A DNA stretch of 64,000 nucleotides, taken from contig CAVNZM010000010.1 in the NCBI GenBank assembly GCA_963693365.1, forward strand, positions 8,308,001-8,372,000, written 5' to 3'. The stretch is from Amoebidium appalachense (Eukaryota; Ichthyosporea). How positions within the stretch are numbered: the stretch's first letter is position 1; each line of letters begins with the position of its first letter. A program made the position numbers and the translations under genes. The notes below the pieces were generated by a model, which was not told where the DNA came from, did no database searches, and was given only the letters and a program-made list of their open reading frames with translations. This document shows positions 47,902 through 61,338 of the stretch, in pieces.

Positions 47902-49001
47902 GCTGCCTGCCTATGTGCATGAAGCTACTAGGGCTGGTCATGGGGTTGTGGTTAGGTGGTGTCCTGTGTACCTGGCATTCGGGGCGTGAACTAAACAAGG
48001 AATCGAATGGTTTTGGCCTAACAGACACTATGAAGTGTTTGTGGTGCCTGTTTATGTCTTCAGAACAAACGCATTCTAATGTCACAGCACATGCTGCTGC
48101 AGCCTTATGTACAGCATGCACAGACAATCAACAGCAGTCCGGCTGTGTCTTGGCGCCGTGGGCAGTAAAAGCACCGAGACGGGCGGTTTTGTGTCAACAA
48201 AGATTTCTGGTGCTTGCGTGGCTCAGTGTTGGAATTTTTTGTGTAGCAAAGCCGCTGTTAATTGGCTAGATACGAACCGTGTCTGGAGCAGGGTAAACGT
48301 AGCAGAAATCTAGTTCTCATGTAGAGATTGAAACGCTGCCTGCTCCCAACAATAGGCAAAGAAATTGAGTCCGATGAATAATTTTATAGAAAAAAAACAA
48401 AGTATATTTTGCCAAAGAAAGACCTACTTTATGATCATAAGTTTCATGGCTGTGCAGATGCTGCTTGCCAAGTTACGGATCAGATCACGCAAACAGCCCC
48501 AGATCTGTTTACCCCTTTTTCCAATGGCTGTAAAGATCTGCTGGCCGTAGTCAACCAATCGTTTCAATCCGTTCAACACACCGCAGTCTCACTGGTGCCC
48601 GAACATTTTCCAATTCAGTGTACACCTACTGACAGCCCACAAAGAGAAATTGCCAATTTCTGTGGAATACTAGGCGTCATATATTGATAAGGGCCAAGTC
48701 CAAACACCTGGGCACAGAGTGCTGCTCTGCTAAAGGCTCAGGAGCTCGCAACTTAATGCATCTGCTTATCTGTGGCTTCGCATGGGCGAAGAAGCGCCTG
48801 ATTGGCTCATCTAAAGCGGCAGCCTGAACTAGCCAATAATAGACCACATTCCATTGTCCTGGCTTACCGCCCTAGCCCCGGGGCCCATGGGGGGCCCGGA
48901 AACTGTCGCTGCGCTCGCTGCGCGTGTAAGTTCATGTTTTACTCATGCAACCAGCCCCCCCCCCCCAGCCCCCCCCCCCCCCCCACCTCCCCCCCTCCAA
49001 T

Positions 49002-49175
<174 letters not shown>

Positions 49176-49371
49176 GCATGCGCGCACACACACGCGCACA
49201 TGTACACGCACACGCACACGCACACGCCCACTGATACCCGCGCACACAAATCCACTGGTACTCCCAGGCTCTCTCTTTATCTCTCTCTATCTGCCCTTCG
49301 TTGATGACGCCCTATTCTATACCGCCTTTGGGTAGGTTTTAAATCTCTCTCTCCCCCCCTCCCTCCCGCCA

Positions 49372-50006
<635 letters not shown>

Positions 50007-50554
50007 GTGTACATATATGTGTGTGTGTGTACGCGCGAGCGTGTGTGTGTGTGTGTGTGCGCGCGCGCCCGCGCCACCGTCTCGGTGCCCGTTTGAAAGC
50101 AAATCATTAAAAACATTTTTATGATAATTACTATTATCTGGGCCATCTATCATCATCATAATAATAGTGATCGTGACAGCCCGGCTGCCAACTACACAAT
50201 AATAGCCCCTACTACTAACTTGCTTGGCCCAATTTTGATTTGCAAGATGTGGCACAGACAGTGGCTGTCATGCATACATGACAAGCCGTATTGGCATGCT
50301 TGTTCACGTGAACGTCCTACTAGCAGCTCCGGTGAGAGTGGGAATAAAAATTACTAATCTTTCCCATGATATGAAATTTTAAATGTAGATAGTACCATAT
50401 ACAATTGTACCAACAAAAAGCACTGGCAGAGACCGCACAAAAACACAACCGTTGGAACACCACAAATCAGACGCAAAGCCAAACACAAACAAAAACACAC
50501 AGGCCCACACACACACAATAGACGGGGATGCCCCGGCACCTACCCACACCATCA

Positions 50555-51085
50555 GAAGAGCCCAACCACATCGGCTGAGTCAACTTGCTCCGAGCAGAAA
50601 TATTCTGCAAAAAGCAAAATCATTCTGCTAAAAGCGGAATTATTCTGCAAAAGCAGCCTGAATCAATCTGTCAAAAGCAGAATTACTCTACAAGAGCAGA
50701 ACCAATCTGTTAATTTAAAAGCAAAATCACTCTACAAACGGCAGAATCAATCTGATAAGAGCAGAATCAATCTGCTAAAAGCAGACTTAATCTGCTAAAA
50801 GCAGAATTATTCTGCTGTCGAAAGCAGAATTTTTTGTGGTATAATCCTGCTAAAAGCACCTCTAAAAGCAGAATGATTCTGCTAAAAGCAGAGTGATTCT
50901 GCTTTTTGTTTTGTGGAATCCTTCTGCTAAAAGCAGAATAATTCTGCTAAAAGCAGAATGATTTTGCTTTTGCAGAAAAATCTGCCTTTTGCAGAATAAT
51001 TCTGCCTTTTGCAGAATAACTCCGCTTTTTGCAGGATAATTCTGCTTCAAGTTGCAAGTTGACTCTGCCGATGTGGTTGGGCTTC
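50555..51085. mobile_element. Fold-back element with terminal inverted repeats and internal palindromic units
   Basis: The left end (50555-50588) contains GCCCAACCACATCGGC and GAGTCAACTTGC. The right end (51054-51085) contains the reverse complement, GCAAGTTGACTC and GCCGATGTGGTTGGGC, with only a few mismatches. The inside is an array of a degenerate 17-18-base unit, AGCAGAATNATTCTGCT plus AAA, which is itself a palindrome. The left half is written mainly as CTAAAAGCAGAAT and the right half mainly as its complement. The whole 531 bases can fold on itself. No coding sequence is present. A 3-base ATC near both outer edges may be a target duplication, but this is weak. Best described as a fold-back/MITE-like non-autonomous transposon. 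Confidence 0.8.
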
Positions 51086-51339
51086 ATCGATATCAGAATT
51101 CAACCCAAAATAGTGCTCACCGTACCTGTACATGTGCACCACGACCGTGCCTAGTTGCTAACAGCGTTGCCTATAACAGTCGTACAATACAGATTTCGAC
51201 CGTATGTAATACATTGGTGGTGCACGTGCACGTGACCCCACCATAAACACATTCAACCCCAAGATGATATTATCCGTGATCCCCATCAGATTGTGACTGG
51301 GACACTCCAACTTTATTATGGGCCCAACAATTCAGAATC

Positions 51340-51487
51340 CGGCTATGGCGTGTTGTGTGTGCGTGTGTGCGTGTGTGTGTGCCACGGTGTGTGTGTGTTT
51401 GTGCGCGCGCGCCAGCGTGTGTGTGTGTGTGTATATGTGTGTGTGCACGTGTGTTTGTTTGTGTGTGTGTGTGTGTGTGTGTGTTTG

Positions 51488-51520
<33 letters not shown>

Positions 51521-51540
51521 TGCGTGTGTGTTTGTGCACG

Positions 51541-51581
<41 letters not shown>

Positions 51582-51587
51582 TGTGTA

Positions 51588-51675
<88 letters not shown>

Positions 51676-51677
51676 AC

Positions 51678-51710
<33 letters not shown>

Positions 51711-51785
51711 TGTGTGTGTCTGTGTGTGTGTGTGCGTGTGCGTGTGCGTGTGCGTGTGCGTGTGCGTGTGCGTGTGCGTGCGTGC

Positions 51786-51883
<98 letters not shown>

Positions 51884-51893
51884 GTGCGTGACG
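51340..51893. repeat. GT-rich array, about 550 bases
   Basis: Long GT arrays with TTTG, CACG and a block of GTGCGT hexamers (about 51732-51790). The longest perfect part is about 51781-51878. Confidence 0.95.
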
Positions 51894-52627
51894 TGCCCGA
51901 GGGAAGGCTACCAAGTGGGTATTTGGGTACGGTATAGCCGCCCAGTGTGTAGATACACGGTAGGGAGCCCAACACGGCGGGCGGCGGCGATGACGGCTAA
52001 CGCAATAAGAAATGAGCTTGGCACATTTCTATATATGGTGCGTTTACGCAATTTATAATTGGTGATTTAAAATTCATGCAGCAACCACGCAGTGTGACAT
52101 GTCAAGAACTGAGAGGCAGCCGCTCTCAGCTTGAGACTCTGTGACAAGTGCACAGACACGCTTAGTACCCACACCAGGATAGCTGGCAGGGCAATTCTTA
52201 TTTTTGTGGTTAACGGAGGCCAGTGTTTGACGCAAGTCTAGTTTTCTTTGTTTTTTTTTTGCTTGTGGTATTAGTGGTTGTGTAGGGCACGCTAAGTTAC
52301 TTCGCGACCGGAGCACACAACTAAACACGCCGCTCTCATTCCTCCTACCGTTGTCCCGGGAAACAGCCCAGGCTGTTGCAGGATTGCACGCACGCAGCAA
52401 CGGAGACATGTAAGATCGTTTACCCAGCACTGTTTGGGAGCTTATTTTTCTATTCAGGTGGCCACCACCCATCCTTCTCATCGACATCACTACTCACACC
52501 ACGTGCACGTAGGTTGCCTGCCAGACCGGACAAGGCAGGTTGGTCTGCTTGTCCTCCCCTTGCAGCACACACCTTTAACATTAATGCCAGCTAAGGACAC
52601 ATACTACTAGAGAGAGTTAAAGGGACT

Positions 52628-54259
52628 ATGGTGGATCTGTTGGGCCGCGCGGCACCAGAAAAAGGCGCGCCCAGCAGTGTGCGTCGACCGGCAATGCAGA
52701 TGCGGGCCTGCAACATCGGCACGTTTAGAACACGCGTGTTCTTTGTGCTTGCCCTTTGTGTACTTGCCTTTCTCTATGCATCCAGGCGTGGCGAATATGA
52801 CCCCCACACTATGCCCCTGGAGGGGGAGGAAGACGGCACCACCGACACCCACCCACCACACGTATTACTATATCGAGCAATAGGCAGTGATGTATATCCC
52901 CCCCACGACAAGGGGTATCATGTGCGCACAGTACGCAGCATACTCCATGAAGAGAAACTGCAGCCCGGTTTTGTGCGCAGGTGGCTGTTGTGGCACATTG
53001 CAGATCCCAACGTCGAGCAGGAAGTCATTGACCTTCTAAAGCAACATGGTGAGAAGTATACACGGGCACCCTTTAACCTATCCCAGTACGCACTGCGGTG
53101 CCCGGTTGAGGAGGCGATGGTTAAGGTCGATGACTTGAACCGGCTACCGGACACGACACAAATAGATAAAGCACAGCTGCTCGACTATTATAGAGAAAAG
53201 GCCGGCTACGTGTTTACGGCTGTGAACGATGCAGAGATGTATAATCTTATGGTCGAGGATGGTTTTGCAAACAGTCACACGTCGTATGTTATCCCGGCAC
53301 CCCTGCAGGCTACATACACACCCGGGGCAATAGCTGGTCTCAAAGAGGTGGTGGTCGGGGATGCCCCTTCACATTTGGTTGTTGCGGTGATGAACTTTGC
53401 GGCCCGAGCAAAGACCTCGGTGGATGTGGTGGTGGGGTTCAAGAGGGACACCCAGATACGGTTTGACGAGTCTGTGAGGCAGGTGGGTGGCTGGATGCTG
53501 GGAGCTGGGGCAGTGGCCCAACGTAAATGCTTTGCATATTAACAGATTGCTTTTACGTTTTCCAACCCCCCCCTGCCCCCCCCTCTCCCCCCCCCTCCCC
53601 CTCCCTTAGGGATCAACTACCAAAGAGTTTCAGTACTTTGCGTAATGCCTGGCCCCCCTTCCTCCCTTCGTCCCACATCCGCCCCTGTCTTCGTGCTGCC
53701 TTTACCCCTTCGATATCCATCCTTCTCCCATCCCCCCCTCCCCCCCTCTCCCCCCCCCCCCCCCCCCCTCCCCCCCAAAACCACCACCACCACCACCACC
53801 ACCACCATCACCACCACTCCATATCCGGAATATATTCTATACATACATCAATTCTGTTTCTCACAGTCTTGCGCCTCTTCAATCATGTGCCCCCCCTCCC
53901 CCCCATATATTTTTCTTGCTTCTGCTTACTGCTGCAACTTTAACCCCCGGCCTTTCCCACTGCCCTTGCCTGCATAAGCAACCCTGCTCGTCTCTGATCA
54001 AGACGGGTGACCTACTCATGTTCAAGTGACACAGTATCTGAGTTGAGTTTCGGAAACGAGGGGAATAGGTCGAAACTCGGGTACTGTGGATGACGTGGGC
54101 CCCCCCTGAGGATGGGCTCTGCTTATTATGCATACTCTTTATGTATGGCTTGCATTCTGCATCGTGTTATCCGTTTGTTCTTGTGTACTTCGTACTTTTT
54201 GACGCATTCAAACCCCCCCCCCCCCCCCCCCCCCCCAAACACACACACACATCCCCCCC

Positions 54260-54298
<39 letters not shown>

Positions 54299-54765
54299 AG
54301 CAAAGCTTTCTCCCCTCGTTCTTTGCTCCATCCTCCCCCCGGGCACGCAATGAGGACGGGCAATGCTACATCCTTTCTGTATTTCTTTTTGCATATATGC
54401 AATTCGATGTCCGGTAGGAATCTGTTTGTCCTCCTGTATCGCTCGTTCCATATCCCCCTTTTTCCCTCTTGGTGCCCTCCGCCACCTTCTGTCATTTTTC
54501 CATGCCTATCCTTCCTCTTCCTCCCTTTGTTGTTCGAGTTCCGCTTCACCCCCCCCCCCCCCCCCCCCCCCCCGCCACCCCGGACGTGAAGTGAAACAGT
54601 GTCTGACTTGGGTTTCACATTGGATGTGGATGGCCAATACTCATGCGCCGTGGATGACTTGCCCAAGACCCCCCTCCCCCTCCCCCCCCTCCCCCCCTCC
54701 CCCCCCCCCCCCCCCCCCCCCACCTTCTCTCTCTCTCTCTCTCCCTCTCTCTCCCTCTCCCCTCC

Positions 54766-54858
<93 letters not shown>

Positions 54859-54863
54859 TTCCT

Positions 54864-54898
<35 letters not shown>

Positions 54899-54959
54899 GC
54901 GCCTGTTGTTTTGCTTGTCATTTGTTGTTCTGGTTGATTACCTGTAATCTTCGCTTATT

Positions 54960-54994
<35 letters not shown>

Positions 54995-57093
54995 TGTGCG
55001 GGGTTGCACATACCGGTGTCTACTTTTCTTCTTACTGTTTTTCTCTCCACACACTTCATCTGTCCACTTCTGCATACCCCCTTTCATAGCTATAGACACA
55101 CTTCACACATTGCGTTACGCGCACGCATGCACACACCGCTCTGTTGGCGACAGCTCCCTTGGAACCCATGCGGCATGTTACCCGCCGGCGTAACATAACT
55201 CGGACTATCGGTTTGGCTTTTTTCAAGCCCAAAGCAATGGGTGATACCATATTTCCGGCTGACATCCGGGGGCATAGCTTTCCGTTCGAAGACGATAAAG
55301 TTCCGCCCTAGTAAGCGTGTTACTACCCTGCGGCGTGGGTCAAATCTCATATTTTCCCCTCTGATTACGAATTCTGTGGCCTTCGGGACTTAATTCTTTT
55401 CAGCTGGTGTAGTATGTTAGCCAGGGAAGTATCGACTTAGGTATCGACGGGGGAGCTTCCTAGAAGCCCCGTCTCCTGAGTTCCTATCTATATTTTTCTT
55501 GCTTCTGCTTACTGCTGCAACTTTAACCCCCGGCCTTTCCCACTGCCCTTGCCTGCATAAGCAACCCTGCTCGTCTCTGATCAAGACGGGTGACCTACTC
55601 ATGTTCAAGTGAAACAGTATCTGAGTTGGGTTTCGTTAACGAGGGGAATAGGTCGAAACTCGGGTACTGTGGATGACGTGGGCCCCCCCTGAGGATGGGC
55701 TCTGCTTATTATGCATACTCTTTATGTATGGCTTGCATTCTGCATCGTGTTATCCGTTTGTTCTTGTGTACTTCGTACTTTTTGACGCATTCAAAACCCC
55801 CCCCCCCCCCCCCCCCAGCTCCCCTCTCCGCTCCCCCGTGCCCTTCCCACCCTCGCCCCTCCCCTTACTAACACTGCCCGATCTTTTCAGCTTCGGGCCA
55901 GCACGGACCACCTCCTCTCCCGTCTTGGCTTTGACGGTGCACAGGGCAAAATGCCATCCCCCAGTGTGGTGGGGGTTTTAAGGGGGGCTCAGGCATTGGC
56001 ATGGTCTGGGGGGATGCCTGCTAAGACCGAAGATATGCTCAAGGGGGCCATGAGTACTGTGAGCTCATTGGACCAGAGGACAATGAGAGAGTTGGTGGGG
56101 TACAAGGCCCAGAGGTTGCTGTGGTATGACGAGGTGGGTGGGTGGGAGGGAGGGGGAGGGTGTGTGTGTGGGGGGAGGGGAAGGGGGGAGGGGGGTGGGG
56201 TTGGGTGGGTGGGTGGGTGGGTGGGTGGGTGGGTGGGTGGATGGGTGGGTGGGGGTATGTGTGTGTGTGTGTATGTGTTTGTGGGGGGGGGGGGGGGAGG
56301 GGGATTGGTGTGGGGGGAGTGGGGGGGAAAGGGGGTGGCAGGGTGGGTGGTTGGGTGGGTGGGTGCGTGGGTGGGTGCGTGGGTGCGTGGGTGGGTGGGT
56401 GGGTGGGTGCGTGGACAGGTGGGTGCGTGGATGAGTGGGGCTACATGTGTGTGTGTGTGTGGTGGTGGTGGTGGTTTTTTTTATTTTAAGGGGGGGAAGG
56501 AGGGAATGAGGATGGGTGAGTGGGTGGGTGCATGCCTTGGTGTGGGTTGGGGTGGGTGGGGATGGATGAGTAGAGGTGGGTGGGTGGTTGCTTGGGCTGG
56601 TGTGGATGGGTGGATGAGGGTGGGTGAGGGTGGGGGATGGTGTGGGTTTTTGGGTATGGGTTAGTGGGTTTTGGTGTGGCTGGGTGAATGTGTGTGTGTG
56701 TGTGTTAAACGGAGAGTGTGGGCGTGGGTGTGGGCGTGGGTGCTCGCGTGTGTGCGGGCATGTGCAATGTGTGTATCCGTATGGCAGGGAAGAGAAGAAA
56801 TGGAAGGTCGAAGAATAGGGTGGGGACGAAAGGGGAGCGTGTTTTGTGTGGTGGTGGTGATTTTTGGGGAGGAGGGGAGGGGGAGGGGCGGGGGGTAGGG
56901 GCAGAGGGGGGGATATTAGATTTAATAAGTTCTTACATCATTCTCACGATCAACCACCAACGGGCAATAACGATGCATCCACACCACACACACACACAAC
57001 ACACACACAACACACACACGCACACGCACACGCACGCACACACGCACACGCAACACGCACACGCGCACGCACACACACATGCACACGCTCACA

Positions 57094-57154
<61 letters not shown>

Positions 57155-57881
57155 ACACACACACACACACACACGCACACACACACACGTACACACACAC
57201 ACACACACACACAGGCTGCCCTAGCACGTGAGAAGAACCTCTACCGCACCAAAACCGGCCCCGACTCACTCCAAACCCTCGTCAGTGAACTTCTATCCAT
57301 GGCCGACACGGGCTTGAATGTTGGGCCGTTTTCAGTCGTTCACAAGCTGGAAACCCCCCCATCAGGGGACAAACACGACTATTACACCCCCGCCCCATAT
57401 TACTGGCCCGACCCAAAGGGGGCTCACCTTCCATATATAGTCGATGACGGCAACCGTGTGCCTGGTACAGGGCTGTATGATGAGGAGAGTGAAAAGTTCG
57501 ATCGAAGCAGATTGGCATCATTTATGGGCAACACTACGGCCCTAGCCCTGGCATGGTACTTCTCAGAGGATAGCAGGTGGGTGGGGGGGTGGGCATAGAA
57601 GGTGTGTGTGCAGGGGCGGTCATGGGGGGGGAGGGGAGGAGGTGATGGGGCACCTGCATGTGATTTTTTTTGGGGGGGGGGGGAGGGGGGGAGGAGGGAG
57701 GGGAGGAGTGCTACAATAATGGTTGTGGTTGGGTGGTTGGGTGGGTTGTGGTGGCGGTGGGGGGGGGGGGGGGGAGGGAGGGGGAGGGGGGGGGGGTAGG
57801 TTAGAGAGAAGAGGGAATCAAACTGAATGCAGCTCGGGTTGTTGGGACGAGGTACGGGGGGAGGGGGGGGGAGAGGAGGAG

Positions 57882-57913
<32 letters not shown>

Positions 57914-59294
57914 ATGGGGGGGGGGTAATAATAATGGACTTACAAGTCGAATGTTGTGGGGTGTGGGGTCGTTGATTTCACATCGGATGGAGGATCGACG
58001 GCAATGGCTGGGTAGTGACCGTGGTGATGGCAGTGGTGGTGTGTGTGTGTGTATGGTTTTTTTTGTTTTTTTGTTTTTTTTTGGGGGGGGGGGGGGGGGG
58101 GGGGAGGGGGGGGGGGGGGGGAGGGGGGGGGGAGGGGGGAGGGGGGGAGAATGATGGGAGAGTGGTGGTGGTGGTGGTGGCGGGGAAGGCATGTAAGATG
58201 TGGATATGCAGATGCTGTTTTGCTCTAAGCACTCACGTCCCATCAATATCATTGTCGTGATAGCGTGTGTTTGTGGTGGGGCAGGGGTTGGGGGGGGGGG
58301 GAAGGGAGGGGAAGGGGGGCGGCTTTTTGGCTGCCGGGCAACGGATATTACAGCTATTTATAAGAACATTTACTGTATTTACTTCGATTACACTATTCGA
58401 TCATTCACTGGTTTGCATAAGGATGCTGCATGCAAGGCCTGCACAAGAACCCCGTGTGCGCGAATATGAGCCAAGTGCCCACCGGAGCGTTTGCATGGCT
58501 CCAAATTCGAGTGCCAGATACCGGTGTTGTGAATACAATGGGCATATTCTTGGTGTTTGTGAATACAGTGAGCATATTCTTGGTGTTTGTTAATGCAATG
58601 ATGTTGCAAAGGGCTTTTCTAATGTTTTATTGGTCGTGTCATATTCCACAGATATGCAGAAAGGGGGGCACTATTCGTCAAGACATGGTTCCTCGACCCA
58701 GCCACCTGCATGAACCCTAACATGAAATTCGCGCAACTTCGCCGCAACCACCGGAAAGATATCGAGAGTGGGGGGTTCCAAAGCGGTGTGATCGAAACGA
58801 AAGATTTCTATTTCTTTCTTGATGCTGTTCGGCTCCTACACCAGTCGGGGGTACTTTCTGAGAGGGATTTTGCTGGTGTGCAGAAGTGGGTGGGTGAGTT
58901 TTTGCGTTATGTGCTAGAGGAGAGGCAGGGAAAGAACGAGAGGAAGTCGGCAAACAACCACGGCACATATTACGACCTGCAGGTACACACGTCAAACCCC
59001 CCCCCCCCCCCCCCCCCCCCCTCAACCGCTCCCCCCTCCCCCCCCCCCATCTCCCTTCCCTTCCGTTTTATAGGGCAAAAAAATACAAGAAGGAATCGAA
59101 GAAAAAAAAGAGGAAGAAAGAAAGTGTAGGCTGTTTGGTCGTCCCCCCCCCCCCCCCCCCCACCCCCCCCCCACCCCCCCCCCCCAAAAAAAAAAATAAA
59201 AAAAAAAATAAAAGAAAGAAAGAAAAAAGACTGGAAAAAAAAAAGAAAAAAAAAAAGAAGAAGGAAAGAAAGAAAGAAGGAGAAAGAAAAAGAT

Positions 59295-59325
<31 letters not shown>

Positions 59326-60487
59326 AGGCTCTTTACTGCTGATGTGTTTGCAAGATTACTCCTCGTATGGCTCTTGTTTTGCATATTGCGCTGTGTTGCC
59401 CTTTGTGGTTTTGTGCTTTGTACAGTCTAGCACAATTTAAACCTCTCTCGTCCAATCTCTCACACACTTTTCCCCGCTCCCCCCCCCCCCCCCCCCCCCC
59501 CCTCTCCCTACCTCCCCTCCCTGCGCCGCCGGCTGAATCCTCCCCTGGTCATCCACCCGCAAGACTTCTCTTCCCCCCCCCCCCCCCCCCCCCCATTCAC
59601 CCCCTCGACCCCCTCCCCCTGTTCACCCCCTCGACCCCCCCCCCCCCCCCCCCCCCCTCCTGCCTCCCCTCATGCCCTCCCCTCCCACCCACCCACCAAC
59701 CCACCCACCCATCCCCAGGTTGCAGCACTAGCAGCCTTCATGGACGATCCCGTTCTCTTCCGCAGTACGGTGGAGCGCAGCAGAGGGCGCATGCTGGCGC
59801 AGTTTGCCTCTGACGGGTCACTGCCCGATGAGATGCGAAGACCCACCCAGTTGCACTACATGTTGTTTTCACTGCAGGGCTGGTACACACTGGCTAGGGT
59901 GGCCCAGAGAGCGGGTGTGGGTCTGTGGGATTATAAGCCACGTGCGGACTCGGACCCCCACCCAACACTCAGAAGGTACGCTGATGGAACCCCCTGGGTT
60001 GGTATTTTTTTGGGTTTGTGGTGTTCACGTCGTTCACACTATGCACATATCGAGGCCCACACAGCCTGACAGGCATGTCTATGTGATGATTTAATAGCAT
60101 CCAGCCACCCGTGCACATGCGATCCATATTGTGTTGCGAATCCTTCGTTAGAAACACCGTCGCGCTGAGCCTAAATCAGTCAAATTTATTGCATCCAATC
60201 ACACACCACACATTATGACCATATAAGGCTAACGTTGCATATACCCCCACAGGTCTGCCGTGTTTACCGTGCCCTACTTCAACAGCACATGGACACACCA
60301 CCAGACCCAAGAGGAAGATATGGAGCGCATGCTGCCCCTCTACCACATGGCCCGATATGCCTACCCGGACCTTAAAGTCGTGAACCGACCCGAAAAGGAA
60401 ATCTACGCCACAAAACCGAGGTTTAACGAGCACGACGGTATTTGCCTTTTTTGGAATATTGGGTTGCTGCCAAACGGCGCGGATTGA
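52628..60487 (+). CDS. Type II membrane protein with uncharacterised N-domain and alginate-lyase domain, six exons
   Basis: Exons 52628-53482, 55891-56133, 57215-57576, 58652-58982, 59719-59975, 60253-60487 join in frame to 760 residues. A positively charged N-terminus precedes one membrane segment (about residues 37-52, [15 protein letters not shown]), as in Golgi type II enzymes. An N-domain ([20 protein letters not shown] to about residue 365) resembles, from memory, uncharacterised bacterial and oomycete proteins with an LYR.IGND.PPRH start. Then comes an alginate-lyase fold (PF05426) with [40 protein letters not shown] and the catalytic-type [10 protein letters not shown]. Family members cleave uronic-acid polysaccharides by beta-elimination. 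With the anchor, I infer action on a glycan in the secretory pathway or at the cell surface. The actual substrate cannot be read from sequence. The downstream gene is convergent. Confidence 0.88.
53908..54219 (+). repeat. Dispersed C-tailed repeat, full-length copy 1
   Basis: About 310 bases starting TTTTTCTTGCTTCTGCTTAC and ending GACGCATTCAAACC directly at a C run. It matches 55488-55798 at nearly every base, with five or so substitutions. Located in intron 1 of the alginate-lyase-domain gene. Confidence 0.9.
54220..54300. repeat. C homopolymers after repeat copy 1
   Basis: C runs of about 22 and 40 bases separated by a short CA patch. Confidence 0.9.
54722..54897. repeat. CT microsatellite and T run
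   Basis: A CT array (about 54773-54852), preceded by an interrupted CT region and followed by a T run of about 30 (54867-54897). Intron 1 of the alginate-lyase-domain gene. Confidence 0.9.
55488..55798 (+). repeat. Dispersed C-tailed repeat, full-length copy 2
   Basis: Direct repeat of 53908-54219, about 1.58 kb downstream and in the same intron. It also ends at a C run (55797-55816). The two copies could be independent insertions or the terminal direct repeats of one small retroelement. The 1.27 kb between them carries no recognisable protein. Confidence 0.9.
56134..56760. repeat. TGGG/GGGTG-rich intron segment
   Basis: Starts right at the donor of exon 55891-56133 (GTGGGTGGGTGG). TGGG tetramer arrays lie at about 56200-56250, 56340-56420 and scattered further on. 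It is G-rich on the sense strand, so the intron RNA could form G-quadruplexes. Confidence 0.8.
56983..57214. repeat. CA array ending in a 3' splice site
   Basis: Imperfect then perfect CA repeats run directly into the acceptor CACACAG of exon 57215-57576. No polypyrimidine tract separates the array from the AG. Confidence 0.9.
57660..58150. repeat. G-rich intron with two T-to-G run junctions
   Basis: T run then G run at about 57664-57685 and 58073-58104, with long G-rich polypurine DNA between. Intron 3 of the alginate-lyase-domain gene. Confidence 0.85.
59145..59330. repeat. C runs, A run and AAAG array
   Basis: C runs (about 59144-59185) followed directly by A-rich DNA and then an AAAG/GAAA tetranucleotide array to about 59328. 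Intron 4 of the alginate-lyase-domain gene. Confidence 0.85.
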
Positions 60488-61098
60488 TGTTCTGACTCAT
60501 ACCAGCCGTTTTGTTTACATATGTATAGGCATGTATTATATGACACTATATTGTGTCTTTTTGGTAACGTGTGTGGTCAGTAAATATGTATTGTATCTAG
60601 GGGGTGTATGTAGGATCAATATGACCCTTACGGTCATGGGTGCACTTCATGTTGCTACATGTCGGTTTTCTTTTCAGATACAAAATGGGGTAGATTAATT
60701 TGACAATTCACACGTGTAACGGTAGGCCATACAGAAAAATCCCACCAAACAGTGTTTTTTTTGCATGCGAATGCAGTTGTTTGTTACATAGGACAGGCGC
60801 ATAGAGCTTAGCAAAAGTGTGATTTCTTGCAAACCAGAGCTGTGTTACTGAAGATATATATATATTCTGCGGTATATAGTTCTCCATCAATTTTACTGTT
60901 TTAAAATTTCAGTGGTGCGCAAGGGTGAGGCACGGGTGACTTACATTCTGAATCACACGATCAATATAGGGAACATAACCATGGCCAGACGTCCATGGCC
61001 TTACATGTGTGTATATGCCCAGCCGGTGTCCAGCGCCGTGCATGAAGGGCCGGGATCCAGCCATGTAGTTTTATGGACCGCCTGCCTGATCACCTTCC

Positions 61099-61143
<45 letters not shown>

Positions 61144-61291
61144 CTCTCCTTCCCGGCCTAGGACCGTTAATGACGTGGCCCCTACCTGAGCCTCGAGCTC
61201 GCGGACGCGCATATGGGCTTTCAGTTCTGATGCATTTTCTTCGTGTCACAGGCTGTGTGTTCCTTATCAGCCGCAATTCCCCTCTCCCTTC

Positions 61292-61338
<47 letters not shown>

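Noticed and set aside
48409-48687. Plus-strand frame of 92 codons with ordinary amino-acid composition
   Set aside because: It could be an exon, but I see no family similarity and no neighbouring exons; length alone is not sufficient in non-repetitive intergenic DNA.
52074-52490. Minus-strand frame of 138 codons upstream of the lyase-domain gene
   Set aside because: No recognisable domain, no biased composition and no splice partners. It lies where the promoter and 5' UTR of the divergent gene should be.
55090-55350. Minus-strand frame between the two 310-bp direct repeats as a mobile-element protein
   Set aside because: Only 86 codons, no reverse transcriptase, integrase or transposase motif, and it partly overlaps low-complexity DNA.
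60912-61100. Possible extra exon after the lyase-domain gene, following an acceptor-like TTTCAG
   Set aside because: The lyase-domain frame already ends with a stop at 60487 at a position consistent with the family's C-terminus, and the candidate has no recognised similarity and runs into a C homopolymer.
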